From EA-27 sp964396265 (lineage in GTDB: Archaea; Thermoplasmatota; Thermoplasmata; RBG-16-68-12; EA-27), in the NCBI GenBank assembly GCA_964396265.1, contig CAYNEM010000004.1, positions 62,001 through 126,000 of the forward strand: DNA of 64,000 nucleotides. The letters run 5' to 3'. The notes below the pieces were generated by a model that worked only from the letters and a program-made list of their open reading frames with translations, searched no databases and was not told where the DNA came from. Position 1 is the first letter of the stretch, and every line of letters begins with the position of its first letter. Below are positions 41,306 to 50,574 of the stretch, one piece after another. Made by a program: the position numbers and the translations under genes.

Positions 41306-43006
41306 TCATGTCCCTTTCACCTTCGCCAGGTCCTCCTCGCGGAGCGTGCGTCGCAGCACCTTGCCGACGAGGGACTTCGGCAGCTCGGACCGGAACTCGA
41401 CCTGCTTCGGGACCTTGAACGGTGCAAGGCGCTCCTTGCAGAATGCGACGATCTCCTCCGCTTTGGCGGTGGCCCCGGGCTTCAGCACGACGAAGGCCCG
41501 GACCGTCTCCCCGCGGTACGCGTCCGGGAGTCCGACCACCGCCGCCTCCGCGACTGCCGGATGCTCGAACAGGACCTCCTCGACCTCGCGCGGATACACG
41601 TTGTACCCGGAGGCGATGATCATGTCCTTCTTCCGATCGACGATCGTGAAGTATCCGTCCCCGTCCATCCTCGCGACATCGCCCGTGTACAGCCAGCCGC
41701 CACGGAGGACGTTCGCGGTCTCCTCGGGTTTGTTCCAATACCCCTTCATGACCTGAGGGCCCCGGACCACGAGCTCCCCGGACTCGCCGGCACGCATCTC
41801 GCGCGTCCCCGTCTCCACATCGACGAGCTTCACCTCCGTGTCCGGCAGCGGGATGCCGATGCCCTCTTTGACCAGACCATCGGCCGTGAGCGGATTCGCG
41901 TGCGTGATCGGCGACGCCTCGCTGAGTCCGTACCCCTCGACGAGCTTGCCCCCCGTTACGCGCTCGAAGTTGCGGCGGACCTCGAGCGGGAGCGGGGCCG
42001 CCCCGGACAGGCACAGCCGGATGCTCCGCATGTCCGTCTTCGCCAGCCTCGGATGGTTGAGCATCGCCACGTACATCGTCGGCACCCCCGGGAAGAGCGT
42101 CGGCCTGTGCTTGTTCACGAGCTTCAGGACGTTCTTGATCTCGCGCGGGTTCGGGTGGAGGATCATCATCGCCCCGAGCCTCACGGAGACGAGCATCGCG
42201 ACCGTGAGTCCGAACACGTGGAACATGGGGAGCGCCGCCATCATGCGTTCCCGACCCGGCTTCGCATCCGCAAGCCACGCGCACCCCTGCAGGACGTTCG
42301 CGACGAGGTTCTGATGCGTGAGCATTGCGCCCTTCGGCGTGCCGGTCGTCCCGCCGGTGTACTGGAGCACCGCCACGTCGCTCGCGGGATTGACCTCGGG
42401 CTCTCCGCCGAGGTTTGGCGGCGATTCGAGAAGCTCCTCGAACCGGTGGATCCAGGGTTCCCGCGGGATGTTCAGCGGCCAGTGGCCCTCTTTCTTGAGG
42501 TCCTTCTTCTTCTTGATCGGGTACAGCTTCGACAGCAGCCAGGGCAGCCAGTCCGCGGCGTCGGCCACGACTACGTGCTCGATCGGCGTCTGGGGCTTTG
42601 CCTTCAGCAGGTTCGGGAGGAAGATGTCGAGGGAGACGACGATCGTCGCCCCCGCGTCCGAATACAGCTCGCCGAGCTCGCGGGGTGTGTACAGCGGGTT
42701 GGTCTGCACCACGACGCCGCCCGCACGCAGGATGCCGAAGAACGCGATGATGTAACCCGGCGTGTTCGGGAGGAGGAGGCCGATGCGGTCGCCCTTCTTC
42801 GCCCCGATCTTCCGGAGCCCGGAGGCGAACCGGTCCGCGGCCTCGTCGAGGTCCCTGTACGTCATCGACGCGCCGTAGAACTTCGTGGCGGTGACGTCCC
42901 CGAACGCCTTCGCCGCGTCGCGCAGGAGTCTGTGGAGCGGAATCCGCGGGTATTCGATGGACTTCGGTACGCCCGACGGCCAGTGCTGGTGCCACGGCCT
43001 GTCCAT
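41306..43006 (-). CDS. Long-chain acyl-CoA synthetase (FadD-like)
   Basis: A 566-residue AMP-forming acyl-CoA ligase. Motifs: ATP-binding TGGTTGTPKGAMLTH, GYGLSEASP, the hinge YFTIVDRKKDMIIASG, and C-terminal catalytic Lys in LPKSLVGKVLRRTL. It activates fatty or aromatic acids with ATP and CoA. The insert KKKKDLKKEGHWPLN after about residue 175 is typical of long-chain ligases. It is divergent from a crotonase gene 100 bases away. Together with three crotonases and a thiolase it suggests beta-oxidation-like acid catabolism; acyl-CoA dehydrogenase is not in the window. Confidence 0.92.
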   Translation of the reverse strand: MDRPWHQHWPSGVPKSIEYPRIPLHRLLRDAAKAFGDVTATKFYGASMTYRDLDEAADRFASGLRKIGAKKGDRIGLLLPNTPGYIIAFFGILRAGGVVVQTNPLYTPRELGELYSDAGATIVVSLDIFLPNLLKAKPQTPIEHVVVADAADWLPWLLSKLYPIKKKKDLKKEGHWPLNIPREPWIHRFEELLESPPNLGGEPEVNPASDVAVLQYTGGTTGTPKGAMLTHQNLVANVLQGCAWLADAKPGRERMMAALPMFHVFGLTVAMLVSVRLGAMMILHPNPREIKNVLKLVNKHRPTLFPGVPTMYVAMLNHPRLAKTDMRSIRLCLSGAAPLPLEVRRNFERVTGGKLVEGYGLSEASPITHANPLTADGLVKEGIGIPLPDTEVKLVDVETGTREMRAGESGELVVRGPQVMKGYWNKPEETANVLRGGWLYTGDVARMDGDGYFTIVDRKKDMIIASGYNVYPREVEEVLFEHPAVAEAAVVGLPDAYRGETVRAFVVLKPGATAKAEEIVAFCKERLAPFKVPKQVEFRSELPKSLVGKVLRRTLREEDLAKVKGT

Positions 43007-43102
43007 CGTCCGGCCCCCGTTGTGCCGATGGGGGGAGGGCTACATAAGGGGTCGGATGGGGTCCGAGGTCATGGTTAAATCCGCGCGGGGCCATCCGCGC
43101 GC

Positions 43103-43882
43103 GTGGCGGAGTCCGGCTCGATGGACGTGACCCGCGAAGGGCGCGTGGCGGTGATCACGATGAACCGCGCACCGGTGAACGCGCTGTCCCTCGCGCAGGC
43201 CGGGAGACTCGGGAAGGTGTTGCTCGACCTCAACGGCGATCCCGACCTCCGGGCGATCGTCCTCACCGGTGCAGGCGGCAGAACCTTCTGTGCAGGCGGG
43301 GACATCGAGGAGTTCTCGAGGCTCGATCGGACGGCAATGATGGGTGCGGTCCGCACGGGACAACGCCTCCTCTGGGATCTCGAGCACGCTACAAAGCCGA
43401 CGATCGCGGCGGTGAATGGCCCCTGCCTCGGTGCGGGCATGGGCCTCGCGATGTCGTGCGATCTGCGCGTCGCGAGCGATTCGGCGGTGTTCGGCCATCC
43501 GGAGACGTCGCTCGGCCTCACCCTCGCCTATGCGAATTCCGTTCGCCTTGCGCGTCTCGTGGGCCTCGCGCGGGCGAAGGAGATGATGCTCACGGCGAGG
43601 CGCGTCGCTGCAAAGGAGGCGCTTGGCTGGGGTCTCCTGAACGAGGTCGTGGCGGCCGGGGAGGTGGTGCCCCGTTCCCTTGCGATCGCACGTGACATCG
43701 CCGCCAACTCTCCGGTTGCGGTGCAGGCTGCGAAGAAGGCGCTCACGGAGGGCCTCGAGAAACACTACCCGAACACGATCGTCGCAGAGGCCCGGTATCT
43801 CGCCCAGGTCCTCGAGTCGCCGGAGATCGCGGAAGGACTCAAGGCGTACCTGGAGAAGCGGCCACCGCGGTGGAGGGACTAG
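43103..43882 (+). CDS. Enoyl-CoA hydratase (crotonase family)
   Basis: A 259-residue crotonase-fold enzyme with FCAGGDIEEF and VNGPCLGAGMGLAMSCD oxyanion segments; the first catalytic Glu of typical hydratases is replaced (AGMGLAM), while HPETSLGLTLAYAN keeps the second. That pattern fits an isomerase or a hydratase acting on an unusual substrate. The GTG at 43103 is about 25 nt from a GTTAAAT box, so a leaderless start there is likely; the ATG at 43121 is an alternative. Divergent from the acyl-CoA ligase gene, sharing a promoter region. Confidence 0.9.
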   Translation: MAESGSMDVTREGRVAVITMNRAPVNALSLAQAGRLGKVLLDLNGDPDLRAIVLTGAGGRTFCAGGDIEEFSRLDRTAMMGAVRTGQRLLWDLEHATKPTIAAVNGPCLGAGMGLAMSCDLRVASDSAVFGHPETSLGLTLAYANSVRLARLVGLARAKEMMLTARRVAAKEALGWGLLNEVVAAGEVVPRSLAIARDIAANSPVAVQAAKKALTEGLEKHYPNTIVAEARYLAQVLESPEIAEGLKAYLEKRPPRWRD

Positions 43883-44451
43883 CGCTTCCCGCGTCCCGAC
43901 GGGAATCGACGGCGAAGGCCACCGACGATTTCGTCCTTCGGCCCGAACCGTTTCACTTCGATGTCGACGTCCGCGTCCGTCTCCACGTAGGTACCGGTCT
44001 TCACACGCTCGCCCTTCAACACCTTCTTCATCTGCTCCGGGTTCTCGAACGCGAGGTTCGCCTGGAAGACGCCAAAGTCGACCTCGACGTGCGTCTCGTC
44101 GGTCTGTCGCGCGCGGCCAATCAGACGCGTTCCGTCCATGAGGATGTTCCCTTGCATCTCGACTCGGTTCGCCCACACCTTGCGGAGGTAGCCGAAGCAC
44201 ACGACGTCGCACTCGACCCAGTCCCCGGGCCGGACCTTCAGGTAGAACCCCTTCGCGTCGAATCCGTGGACGTCGAAGAACGTGTCCTTCTTCTTCGCAT
44301 CGTAGTCCCAACTCTCGGAGGGATCGCGCGTCACGCGGAGGCGGATGTCGCCCTCCTCTTCGCAGTCGCACATCACCGCCTGGAGCACCTTTCCGCGCAC
44401 GGGGAACGAGACCTCGAACGAGAGGCTCGACACCCGGGGCTTCTCCGCCAT
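43879..44451 (-). CDS. Hypothetical protein, about 190 residues, unknown family
   Basis: A beta-rich soluble protein. It includes MCDCEEEGDIRLRVTRDP, then FYLKVRPGDWVECDVVCFGY and VWANRVEMQGNILMDGTRL, which read like successive beta strands of a small barrel such as an OB or Tudor-like fold. The C-terminus is basic (FPSGRGKR). I start at the ATG of MAEKPRVSS; an ATG four codons upstream is also possible, with a GGTTATG box on the minus strand at about 44480. The much longer open frame upstream is the shadow of the isopropylmalate synthase gene. Four bases overlap the end of the crotonase gene tail to tail. Confidence 0.68.
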   Translation of the reverse strand: MAEKPRVSSLSFEVSFPVRGKVLQAVMCDCEEEGDIRLRVTRDPSESWDYDAKKKDTFFDVHGFDAKGFYLKVRPGDWVECDVVCFGYLRKVWANRVEMQGNILMDGTRLIGRARQTDETHVEVDFGVFQANLAFENPEQMKKVLKGERVKTGTYVETDADVDIEVKRFGPKDEIVGGLRRRFPSGRGKR

Positions 44452-44545
44452 CCCGACTCCCATCCCGCGGGGGGGCATAACCCTCACGGCCGACCGGCGA
44501 AGCCCCTGCTGCGACACGGTTTTAAGTGCACGCCGCGCTCCCCCG

Positions 44546-45819
44546 GTGGAATCGGGGGGGCAGGACTCATCGAGGAGAGGCTGGTTCACAACTACATCGT
44601 CGAGCAGGGCTTCGCGCGCCGCCTGCCCAAGAAGGTCCTCTTCTGGGACGAGACGATGCGGGACGGCGAGCAGACGCCCGGCGTGTTCTTCTCCCCCGAG
44701 GAGAAGCTCCAGATCGCGACGACGCTCTCGGAGATGGGCGTCCCCATCATGGACGTGGGCATCCCCGTCGTGAGCGCGGAGGAGCACCGCGGCGTGAAGC
44801 TCCTGGCGAACGCGGGGCTCGAGGCCTCGATCCTCGCCGCCGCGCGTGCCGTGCGGAAGGATGTGGAGGCGTGCATCGAGTGTGGCGTGGACGAGGTCTC
44901 CATCTTCATCGCATGCTCGGATCTGCACCTGAAGTACAAGCTCAAGATGACGCGCGAGCAGGTCCTCGAGGCGGCCGTCCGCGAGGTCGAGTTCGCGAAG
45001 GCGCACGGCGTCAAGGTCACGTTCGTCACGGAGGACACGTTCCGTGCGGACCTCGACTACGTGACAACACTGTACAACGCGTGCATCGACGCGGGGGCGG
45101 AGCGCGTCGTGCTCTCCGACACGATCGGCATCATGACGCCCGCGGGCATCCGGTGGTACCTCGAGGAGGTCAAGCGGCGGTTCAAGCCCGCGCAGCTGTC
45201 CGTGCACCTGCACGACGACTTCGGCCTCGCGACGGCGAACAACCTGGCGGCGCTCGAGATGGGCGTCGAGGTGCCCCACACGTGCGTGAACGGGATCGGG
45301 GAGCGGGCGGGCAACGCGCCTTTCGAGGAGCTCGTCATGGCCCTCGAGTCCGTCTACGCGTACGACACGGGCATTGACGTCTCGCGCATGTACGAGGTCT
45401 CGCGCCTCGTCGAGACGCTGAGCGGCATCCCGATCCCCGTGAACAAGGCGGTCGTCGGCTACAACGCGTTCTCCCACGAGTCGGGCATCCACGCGGACGG
45501 CGTGATCAAGCACACTGGTACCTACGAGCCGATGCAGCCTGAGATCATCGGGCGCGAGCGGCGGTTCATCTTCGGGAAGCACACGGGGAGCACGGCGGTC
45601 CTCGACCGGCTCCGGAAGAACGGGATCGAGCCGACGAAGGAGCAGCTCCACGAAGTCGTGGAGGGCATCAAGCAGGTCGCGGAGTCCCGCCTGAAAGGGG
45701 AACAGATCGCGTTCATAGAGATGTACAGGGATCGCGAAGAGCGTCGGCGGGGCGTGAGCGATCCGGAGTTCTGGGGGATCGTTCGAAGGGCGGGCCTCAC
45801 GCCGCCGACCGGCGCCTAG
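44546..45819 (+). CDS. 2-isopropylmalate/homocitrate synthase-family enzyme with apparent frameshift at its start
   Basis: About 425 residues of the DRE-TIM family. DETMRDGEQTPGVFF carries the metal Asp and Arg; HLHDDFGLATANNLAALEMG has the metal His pair, and HESGIHADGVIKH is the substrate region. The C-terminal regulatory domain of LeuA/CimA is absent, as in homocitrate synthases and AksA. So it condenses acetyl-CoA with a 2-oxo acid, substrate undecided. No ATG, GTG or TTG is in frame before the catalytic motif. A GTG at 44546, placed right for the TTTTAAG box at 44521, joins the frame if the run of seven G at 44554-44560 is really eight. An ATC or CTG start is the alternative. Confidence 0.85.
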
Positions 45820-46013
45820 CCACAGTGCCCCGACGGCGTCGGCTCGCGAGCGGGCGATGCCCGCGACCACCGCCAAGAAGAACTGCGGGAATTCGCGGAC
45901 CGTGGCGACGACGACGCGCCCCTGATGGACGCCACCGCGAAAGTGTTCATCACCCGACTTGAGACAGAACCGCCCCGGGGGAATGTTCATCCGCGCCCGG
46001 TGGTTGCGAGGCC

Positions 46014-46685
46014 GTGGACATCGTCCCCATCGGCTGCGTCGCCCTCGACCAGCTCCTCGGGGGCGGCGTCGAGACCGGTTCCTTGACCCTGTTGTACGGT
46101 GTCGCGGGCTCCGGGAAGACGAACGTCTGTCTTCAGGTCGCCCGGAACGTGGCGCGCCTGGGGAAGCGCGTCGTCTTCGTCGACACGGAGGGGGTGTCCC
46201 TCGAGCGCCTGCGCCAGATGTGCGGGGACGACTTCGACGAGGTCCTCCGGCGGATCCTGATCTCCGAGCCGTACACGAATGAGGAGCAAGAGAAGCTGAT
46301 CGAGGGGGCGGTGAGATTGGTCGAGGCGTCCGAGGACGTCGGCCTCATCAGCGTGGACAGCATGACGATGCACTACCGTCTCACGCTCAGGCAGGAGGAC
46401 CCCGAGGAGCGCCGGTCGCTCACCCGACAGGTCGCGCGCCTCCTGCGGGTCGCCCGCAAGACGGAGATTCCGGTCCTGTTGACCTCCCAGGTGTACACGG
46501 ACATCGACCGCGAGACGATCGAGCCGCTCGGGGGGCACATGTTCACACACAACTGCAAGACGCTCGTGCGTCTCGAGAAGATCGGTCCGTCCCTGCGACG
46601 CGCGGTCCGCGTGAAGCACCGGCACCTCGCGGAGGGGGAGAGCGTGAAGTTCCGACTCACGGAGCGCGGCGTCGAGGACGTCTAG
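46014..46685 (+). CDS. radB: DNA repair and recombination protein RadB
   Basis: A 223-residue RecA-fold protein. Walker A is GVAGSGKTN, Walker B area is VGLISVDSMTMHY, and the length without the N-terminal helix-hairpin-helix domain separates RadB from RadA. RadB is a RadA paralog that helps homologous recombination in Euryarchaeota. GTG start; the coding region ends one base from the prenyl synthase stop on the other strand. The preceding 190 bases (45820-46013) hold no recognisable gene. Confidence 0.93.
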   Translation: MDIVPIGCVALDQLLGGGVETGSLTLLYGVAGSGKTNVCLQVARNVARLGKRVVFVDTEGVSLERLRQMCGDDFDEVLRRILISEPYTNEEQEKLIEGAVRLVEASEDVGLISVDSMTMHYRLTLRQEDPEERRSLTRQVARLLRVARKTEIPVLLTSQVYTDIDRETIEPLGGHMFTHNCKTLVRLEKIGPSLRRAVRVKHRHLAEGESVKFRLTERGVEDV

Positions 46686-47783
46686 TCACTTCTGGCGCGT
46701 GAGTTGGGCGAGGGCGAGTGACTCGAGGACGCTCGCGGGCGGCTTCGCGAGGTTCGCGCGCCCGAGCGCGGCGATCGCCCGATACACGTTCTCGCTGATC
46801 CGGTCCATCGTGGCACCGAGGGAGTATTCTCGGATCAAGTCCCGGACGAGCCGCACGTCTTTGGCGGCGGTGTGAGTGCCCTTGCCATACGACATGAGGA
46901 ACGCCTTCCTCTTGGCGGGGGGAAGCTGCGCAAGGGTAAGGGCGAACAGTCGCGTGCGTTTCCCTCGGCGGATGTCGCCTTCCGTCGAGCCGCCGACCTG
47001 CGAGGGCACGATGCCCGCGCCGAGGAGGTCGTCCCGGTCTTGGAACGCGACCGAGAACCGCAGCGCATACTCCTCGAGCGCATCCGCACGCTGTCGGGGC
47101 GCCCCCGCTAGGATCGCGGCCGTCGTCGCAGCGGCGGCGTAGAGGACGCCGGTCTTCAGGTGGCTCATGCGCTCGTACTCCGCTTCGGTGATCGATGGCC
47201 GGGACTCGAAGTCGATGTCGAGCCCCTGCCCGTCGCTGAGCTTGAGGTCCGTCTCGGTCAGGACCCCGAGGAGACTCTCGCGGTGGGAGAGGGGGACGTC
47301 TGTGGCCTCTTCGATGGCGCGCTCCGCAAGGGAGCGTATCCGAAGGGCATCGAGGATCGCCATGCTCACGCCGTACCGGTGGCGCACCGTGCGGAACGCA
47401 ACCGTGGCTCGCTTCGCGTCCGCCCCGCGGTACAGCTTCAGGTTGGAGGCCCACGCGGAGGGGAACGACCGCCGCCGGGCGTCCTCGTCCATGATGTCAT
47501 CGAGGAACAGCGTGTACAGGTGGTAGAATTCAAGCCACGCCGCGGGCCTGGCGGGCGTCTCGAAATCCTCTCGGTCCGTGAGAGCCTGATACCCGAGGCA
47601 CGCGATCGCGTACCGGTATCGCTTCCCCGCCCCGAAGAGCTTGCGACTGAGGCCCAGGGTCTGCAGCGACGGCTGGTCCGCGGGGCCCCGGGAGACCTCG
47701 TACTCCCCTACGATCCCCAGAATCTCGCGGTTCGACCGCGCACGGTACGGCGCAAGGGAGGCATCGAGGCCCGGGTCCCTCAC
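46686..47783 (-). CDS. Polyprenyl diphosphate synthase (geranylgeranyl type)
   Basis: A 365-residue trans-prenyltransferase that extends DMAPP with IPP to make the C20 or longer chain of archaeal lipids. Aspartate-rich motifs are FLDDIMDED (DDxxD, about residue 95) and FQDRDDLLG in the second half. It has an 80-residue N-terminal extension relative to bacterial enzymes. The GTG start overlaps the IPP isomerase stop (GTGA), so the gene is translationally coupled as the third of the IPK-IDI2-synthase operon. Chain length cannot be deduced by eye. Confidence 0.9.
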   Translation of the reverse strand: MRDPGLDASLAPYRARSNREILGIVGEYEVSRGPADQPSLQTLGLSRKLFGAGKRYRYAIACLGYQALTDREDFETPARPAAWLEFYHLYTLFLDDIMDEDARRRSFPSAWASNLKLYRGADAKRATVAFRTVRHRYGVSMAILDALRIRSLAERAIEEATDVPLSHRESLLGVLTETDLKLSDGQGLDIDFESRPSITEAEYERMSHLKTGVLYAAAATTAAILAGAPRQRADALEEYALRFSVAFQDRDDLLGAGIVPSQVGGSTEGDIRRGKRTRLFALTLAQLPPAKRKAFLMSYGKGTHTAAKDVRLVRDLIREYSLGATMDRISENVYRAIAALGRANLAKPPASVLESLALAQLTRQK

Positions 47784-48853
47784 TTCGCGCCCTCCAACCA
47801 GTCCGCCGTCGGCCGCGCGACGATCGCGGTCCGGTCCCGGAGCTCCTGCGCGTTCCGGGAACCCGTGAGGAACATCGCCGCCTTCAGCTCCTCGATACTT
47901 GCGCGCAGCTCCCGCACGACCGCGTCCGCGCCCTCCTTGGCCGCCTCGAGCATCGGCTTCGCCATCCCCGCCGCGGAGGCCCCGAGGACAATCGCCTTCG
48001 CGACGTGGAGCCCATTGCGCACGCCCCCTGTCGCGATCAACGGCAAGCCGACGTTCGCGAGCTGGACGGACGCAGGGGTCGGGATCCCCCAGTTCCAAAA
48101 CGTCGCGCCGAGCCTCTCCTTCAGCACCGCGGCGTCCTTCTTCGCGCGGTAGTACTCGACGGCGGAGAAACTCGTCCCCCCGAGGCCCCCGACGTCGATG
48201 CCTGCCACCCCCGCCTTCTTGAGCCGAACCGCGACGTCCCGGGAGATCCCCGCCCCCGTCTCCTTCGCAACGACGGGAAAACGCGAGGCTAGCTTGCGGA
48301 TCGCGTCGAGGACGCCGCGGGCGTTGTGGTCGCCCTCCGGTTGGACGATCTCCTGGAGGAAGTTCAAGTGACAGATCAGGACGTGCCCGTCGACCATCTC
48401 CATCGCGCGCTTTGCGTCCTCCGCGGTGTACGGGCGCTTGTTCCCTTGGGGGACCAGCTGCGGACCGCCGAGGTTCGCGAACCGGAGCGGGACGTCGTGG
48501 TCCTTCACCACCGCATACGTATCCGCGAGCGCCGGCTTTTCGAGCGCTGCGCGCTGAGAGCCCACGCCCATCGCGACGCCGACCTCCGCGGCCGCCTTCG
48601 CGAGGTTCGCGTTGATCTCCCGTCCGCCGCCAAACCCGCCGGTCATCGAGGAGATGACGAGCGGCGCGGCCAACTTGCGACCAAACAGGGTCGTGGAGGT
48701 GTCGATCTCGTCGAAGTCGATTTCGGGGAGCGCGTCGTGGACGAGGTGGACGTCGTTCCAGAAGTCGTACTCCGCGGAGACGTTCTCGTTCAGGATGACG
48801 TTGACGTGCTCCGCCTTCCGCTGTTCCGTCCTGCTGGGCTCCGGCGCACTCAT
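47780..48853 (-). CDS. fni: Type 2 isopentenyl-diphosphate delta-isomerase
   Basis: A 357-residue FMN- and NADPH-dependent isomerase that interconverts IPP and DMAPP. Conserved regions: SSMTGGFGGGREIN, ANLGGPQLV, HLNFLQEIVQPEGD, KETGAGISRDVA, and the flavin phosphate region ATGGVRNGLHVAKA. Length and order match the family. Overlap of 4 bases with both neighbours (isopentenyl phosphate kinase upstream, prenyl synthase downstream) shows a tight operon. Confidence 0.95.
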   Translation of the reverse strand: MSAPEPSRTEQRKAEHVNVILNENVSAEYDFWNDVHLVHDALPEIDFDEIDTSTTLFGRKLAAPLVISSMTGGFGGGREINANLAKAAAEVGVAMGVGSQRAALEKPALADTYAVVKDHDVPLRFANLGGPQLVPQGNKRPYTAEDAKRAMEMVDGHVLICHLNFLQEIVQPEGDHNARGVLDAIRKLASRFPVVAKETGAGISRDVAVRLKKAGVAGIDVGGLGGTSFSAVEYYRAKKDAAVLKERLGATFWNWGIPTPASVQLANVGLPLIATGGVRNGLHVAKAIVLGASAAGMAKPMLEAAKEGADAVVRELRASIEELKAAMFLTGSRNAQELRDRTAIVARPTADWLEGAK

Positions 48854-49620
48854 GGTTTCACGTGGGTCCCCACGACCCGCTCATCGCGCAGCGCCGCAAG
48901 GAGACGTCCCTTCTTAAGGCCATTCACGAGGACGCAGCGAGGCACCGATTTCGAGAGTTCCACCATCCGTTGGAGCTTCCCCGCGAGACCGCCGGTCACG
49001 TCGGAGTTCTGCGCCGAGGTGTCGACCTGCGACAGGTTCGATGGGCCGATCTCCCGCAGGAGCTTCGCGGACCGGTTGTGCTTCGGGTCCGCCGTGTAGA
49101 CGCCATCCACGTCCGCGACGAAGATCGCGGACTCCGGCCGGAACGCCTGTGCGAGCGCGAGCATCAGCAGGTCTCCAGAGCAGATCGCGAACCAACGGCG
49201 AGAGTCGAGGACGACGTCGCCGAAGGTGACCGGCGTGAACCCGAGGTCCATGTAACGGCGGAAGACGTCGAGGTCAAGCTGCCGAAGGGCCCCGTCGTCC
49301 AGTCGCGCGATCGCGCTCGGAGGAAGGGAAATCGGTTTGAGGCCCGCCCCCCGCAACGCGTCCACCACCGCCAGGTTGAGGTGTCGCACGTCGCGCTGGA
49401 CCTCGGACACTGCCGAAAGCTGCTCGCCCTCAAGATACCCGTCCTGCAGACGATGTTTCGCCGCCTTGATGTGACCGAACGACCCGGCGCCGTGGACGAC
49501 GATCGTCTCCCGCCCGGACTTCGCAAGTTCTGCGGCGAGGCGACGGAGGTGACCCGGCCGGAGGGTCGTGACCTTCGACTTGTCCGTGATGACGCTGCCC
49601 CCGAGCTTCACGAGGTGCAT
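48850..49620 (-). CDS. Isopentenyl phosphate kinase
   Basis: A 256-residue amino-acid-kinase-fold enzyme that phosphorylates isopentenyl phosphate to IPP, the last step of the archaeal mevalonate variants. It shows VKLGGSVITDK at the N-terminus, the catalytic His in VVHGAGSFGH, and FVADVDGVYTADPK. The presence of this enzyme implies that isopentenyl phosphate, not IPP, leaves the decarboxylase step. It opens the IPK-IDI2-prenyl synthase operon. A phosphomevalonate- or bisphosphomevalonate-type decarboxylase candidate is at 56.1 kb. Confidence 0.95.
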   Translation of the reverse strand: MHLVKLGGSVITDKSKVTTLRPGHLRRLAAELAKSGRETIVVHGAGSFGHIKAAKHRLQDGYLEGEQLSAVSEVQRDVRHLNLAVVDALRGAGLKPISLPPSAIARLDDGALRQLDLDVFRRYMDLGFTPVTFGDVVLDSRRWFAICSGDLLMLALAQAFRPESAIFVADVDGVYTADPKHNRSAKLLREIGPSNLSQVDTSAQNSDVTGGLAGKLQRMVELSKSVPRCVLVNGLKKGRLLAALRDERVVGTHVKP

Positions 49621-49712
49621 CTGCGGATGGTCGTCACCGGCCCAAGCACGTAAAGCCTTTCGGGTCGGCCTGAGCGCATCTTCATATCGTCCCCATCCTT
49701 CGGCCGAGACCC

Positions 49713-50489
49713 GTGACGAACGAAACGGTCCGAGCTCCGGACCTGCTCCGCCAACTAACCGCGCCGGTCGCCGTCCTGGTCGCGGTCGCGGTTGCCGTGG
49801 CCTGGTACGTGACCTGGTCCTCGTCCGAACTGATGATGGGGCTCATGATGCCCGGGATGACCGCCGCTGATCCGATCTCGTTGACAGTCTCCCTCTTCCT
49901 ACTGACCGTGATGATGGTCGCGATGATGCTCCCGTCCGCCCTTCCCATGATCCTCGCGTACCGCGGCCTGACACGTCTCGAGGGCGGTAGACCAGTGAGG
50001 CCCGCGGACGGTGTCGCGACGGCGCTATTCGTGGTCCCGTACTTCCTCGTCTGGGGCGCATTCTCCGTGATCGCGCTCTTCGGCCTCATGGCCCTCGGGC
50101 TGATCGGCCCCTTCACGGGCGCCCTCGCCTACGCGCCCGCGGTGATCTTCGTGGCGGCGGGGGCGTATCAGTTCACGCGTCCGAAGGAGGTCTGCCTTAG
50201 CCATTGTGAGTCCCCGATGGGCTTCGTCATGCACCATTGGCGGTCCGGCCGCACGGGGGCTCTCCGGATGGGCGCGCGCCACGCAATGTACTGCATCGGA
50301 TGCTGCTGGCTGTTCATGCTCGTCCTCTTCGTCGTCGGCGCAATGAGCCTCGCGTGGATGGGCATCGTGTCCATCTTCATCTTTGCTGAGAAGGTGGGTT
50401 CTGAACGGTTCCCGGTCAAGCGGCTCATCGGGGTCGCCCTCTTCGTCCTCGGAGGGATCGTCGCTCTCCGCGCTGCGCTGCCCGGATGA
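49713..50489 (+). CDS. DUF2182 membrane protein
   Basis: A 258-residue polytopic membrane protein with about six helices and a Met-rich loop (MMGLMMPGM, about 40-50), then MMVAMMLPSALPM. Further on, a Cys/His cluster CLSHCESPM and HHWRSG, then HAMYCIGCCW, fits the predicted metal-binding membrane family DUF2182 (COG5486). GTG start; a CATATCG element lies about 30 nt upstream. It is convergent with a DUF1326 gene; those two families often occur together in bacteria and archaea, which suggests that the pair handles a metal or metal complex. Function unproven. Confidence 0.88.
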   Translation: MTNETVRAPDLLRQLTAPVAVLVAVAVAVAWYVTWSSSELMMGLMMPGMTAADPISLTVSLFLLTVMMVAMMLPSALPMILAYRGLTRLEGGRPVRPADGVATALFVVPYFLVWGAFSVIALFGLMALGLIGPFTGALAYAPAVIFVAAGAYQFTRPKEVCLSHCESPMGFVMHHWRSGRTGALRMGARHAMYCIGCCWLFMLVLFVVGAMSLAWMGIVSIFIFAEKVGSERFPVKRLIGVALFVLGGIVALRAALPG

Positions 50490-50574
50490 TTGCGACGCTG
50501 AATGTTCTGGTTGCGGTCGCGATCCCGGACGCGATCAGCTGCCCGAGCGACCGACGCGAGTGACGCACGGGAGC

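Noticed and set aside
43879..45990. 703-residue open frame on the minus strand
   Set aside because: Apart from its last 190 codons (a real gene from 44451), it is the complement of the isopropylmalate synthase gene and is Arg/Val/Asp-rich with no fold-like pattern.
45820..46013. Gene in the gap before radB
   Set aside because: Only short frames with skewed composition; a GC-rich inverted stretch (GCGGGCGATGCCCGC) is present but has no T-tract.
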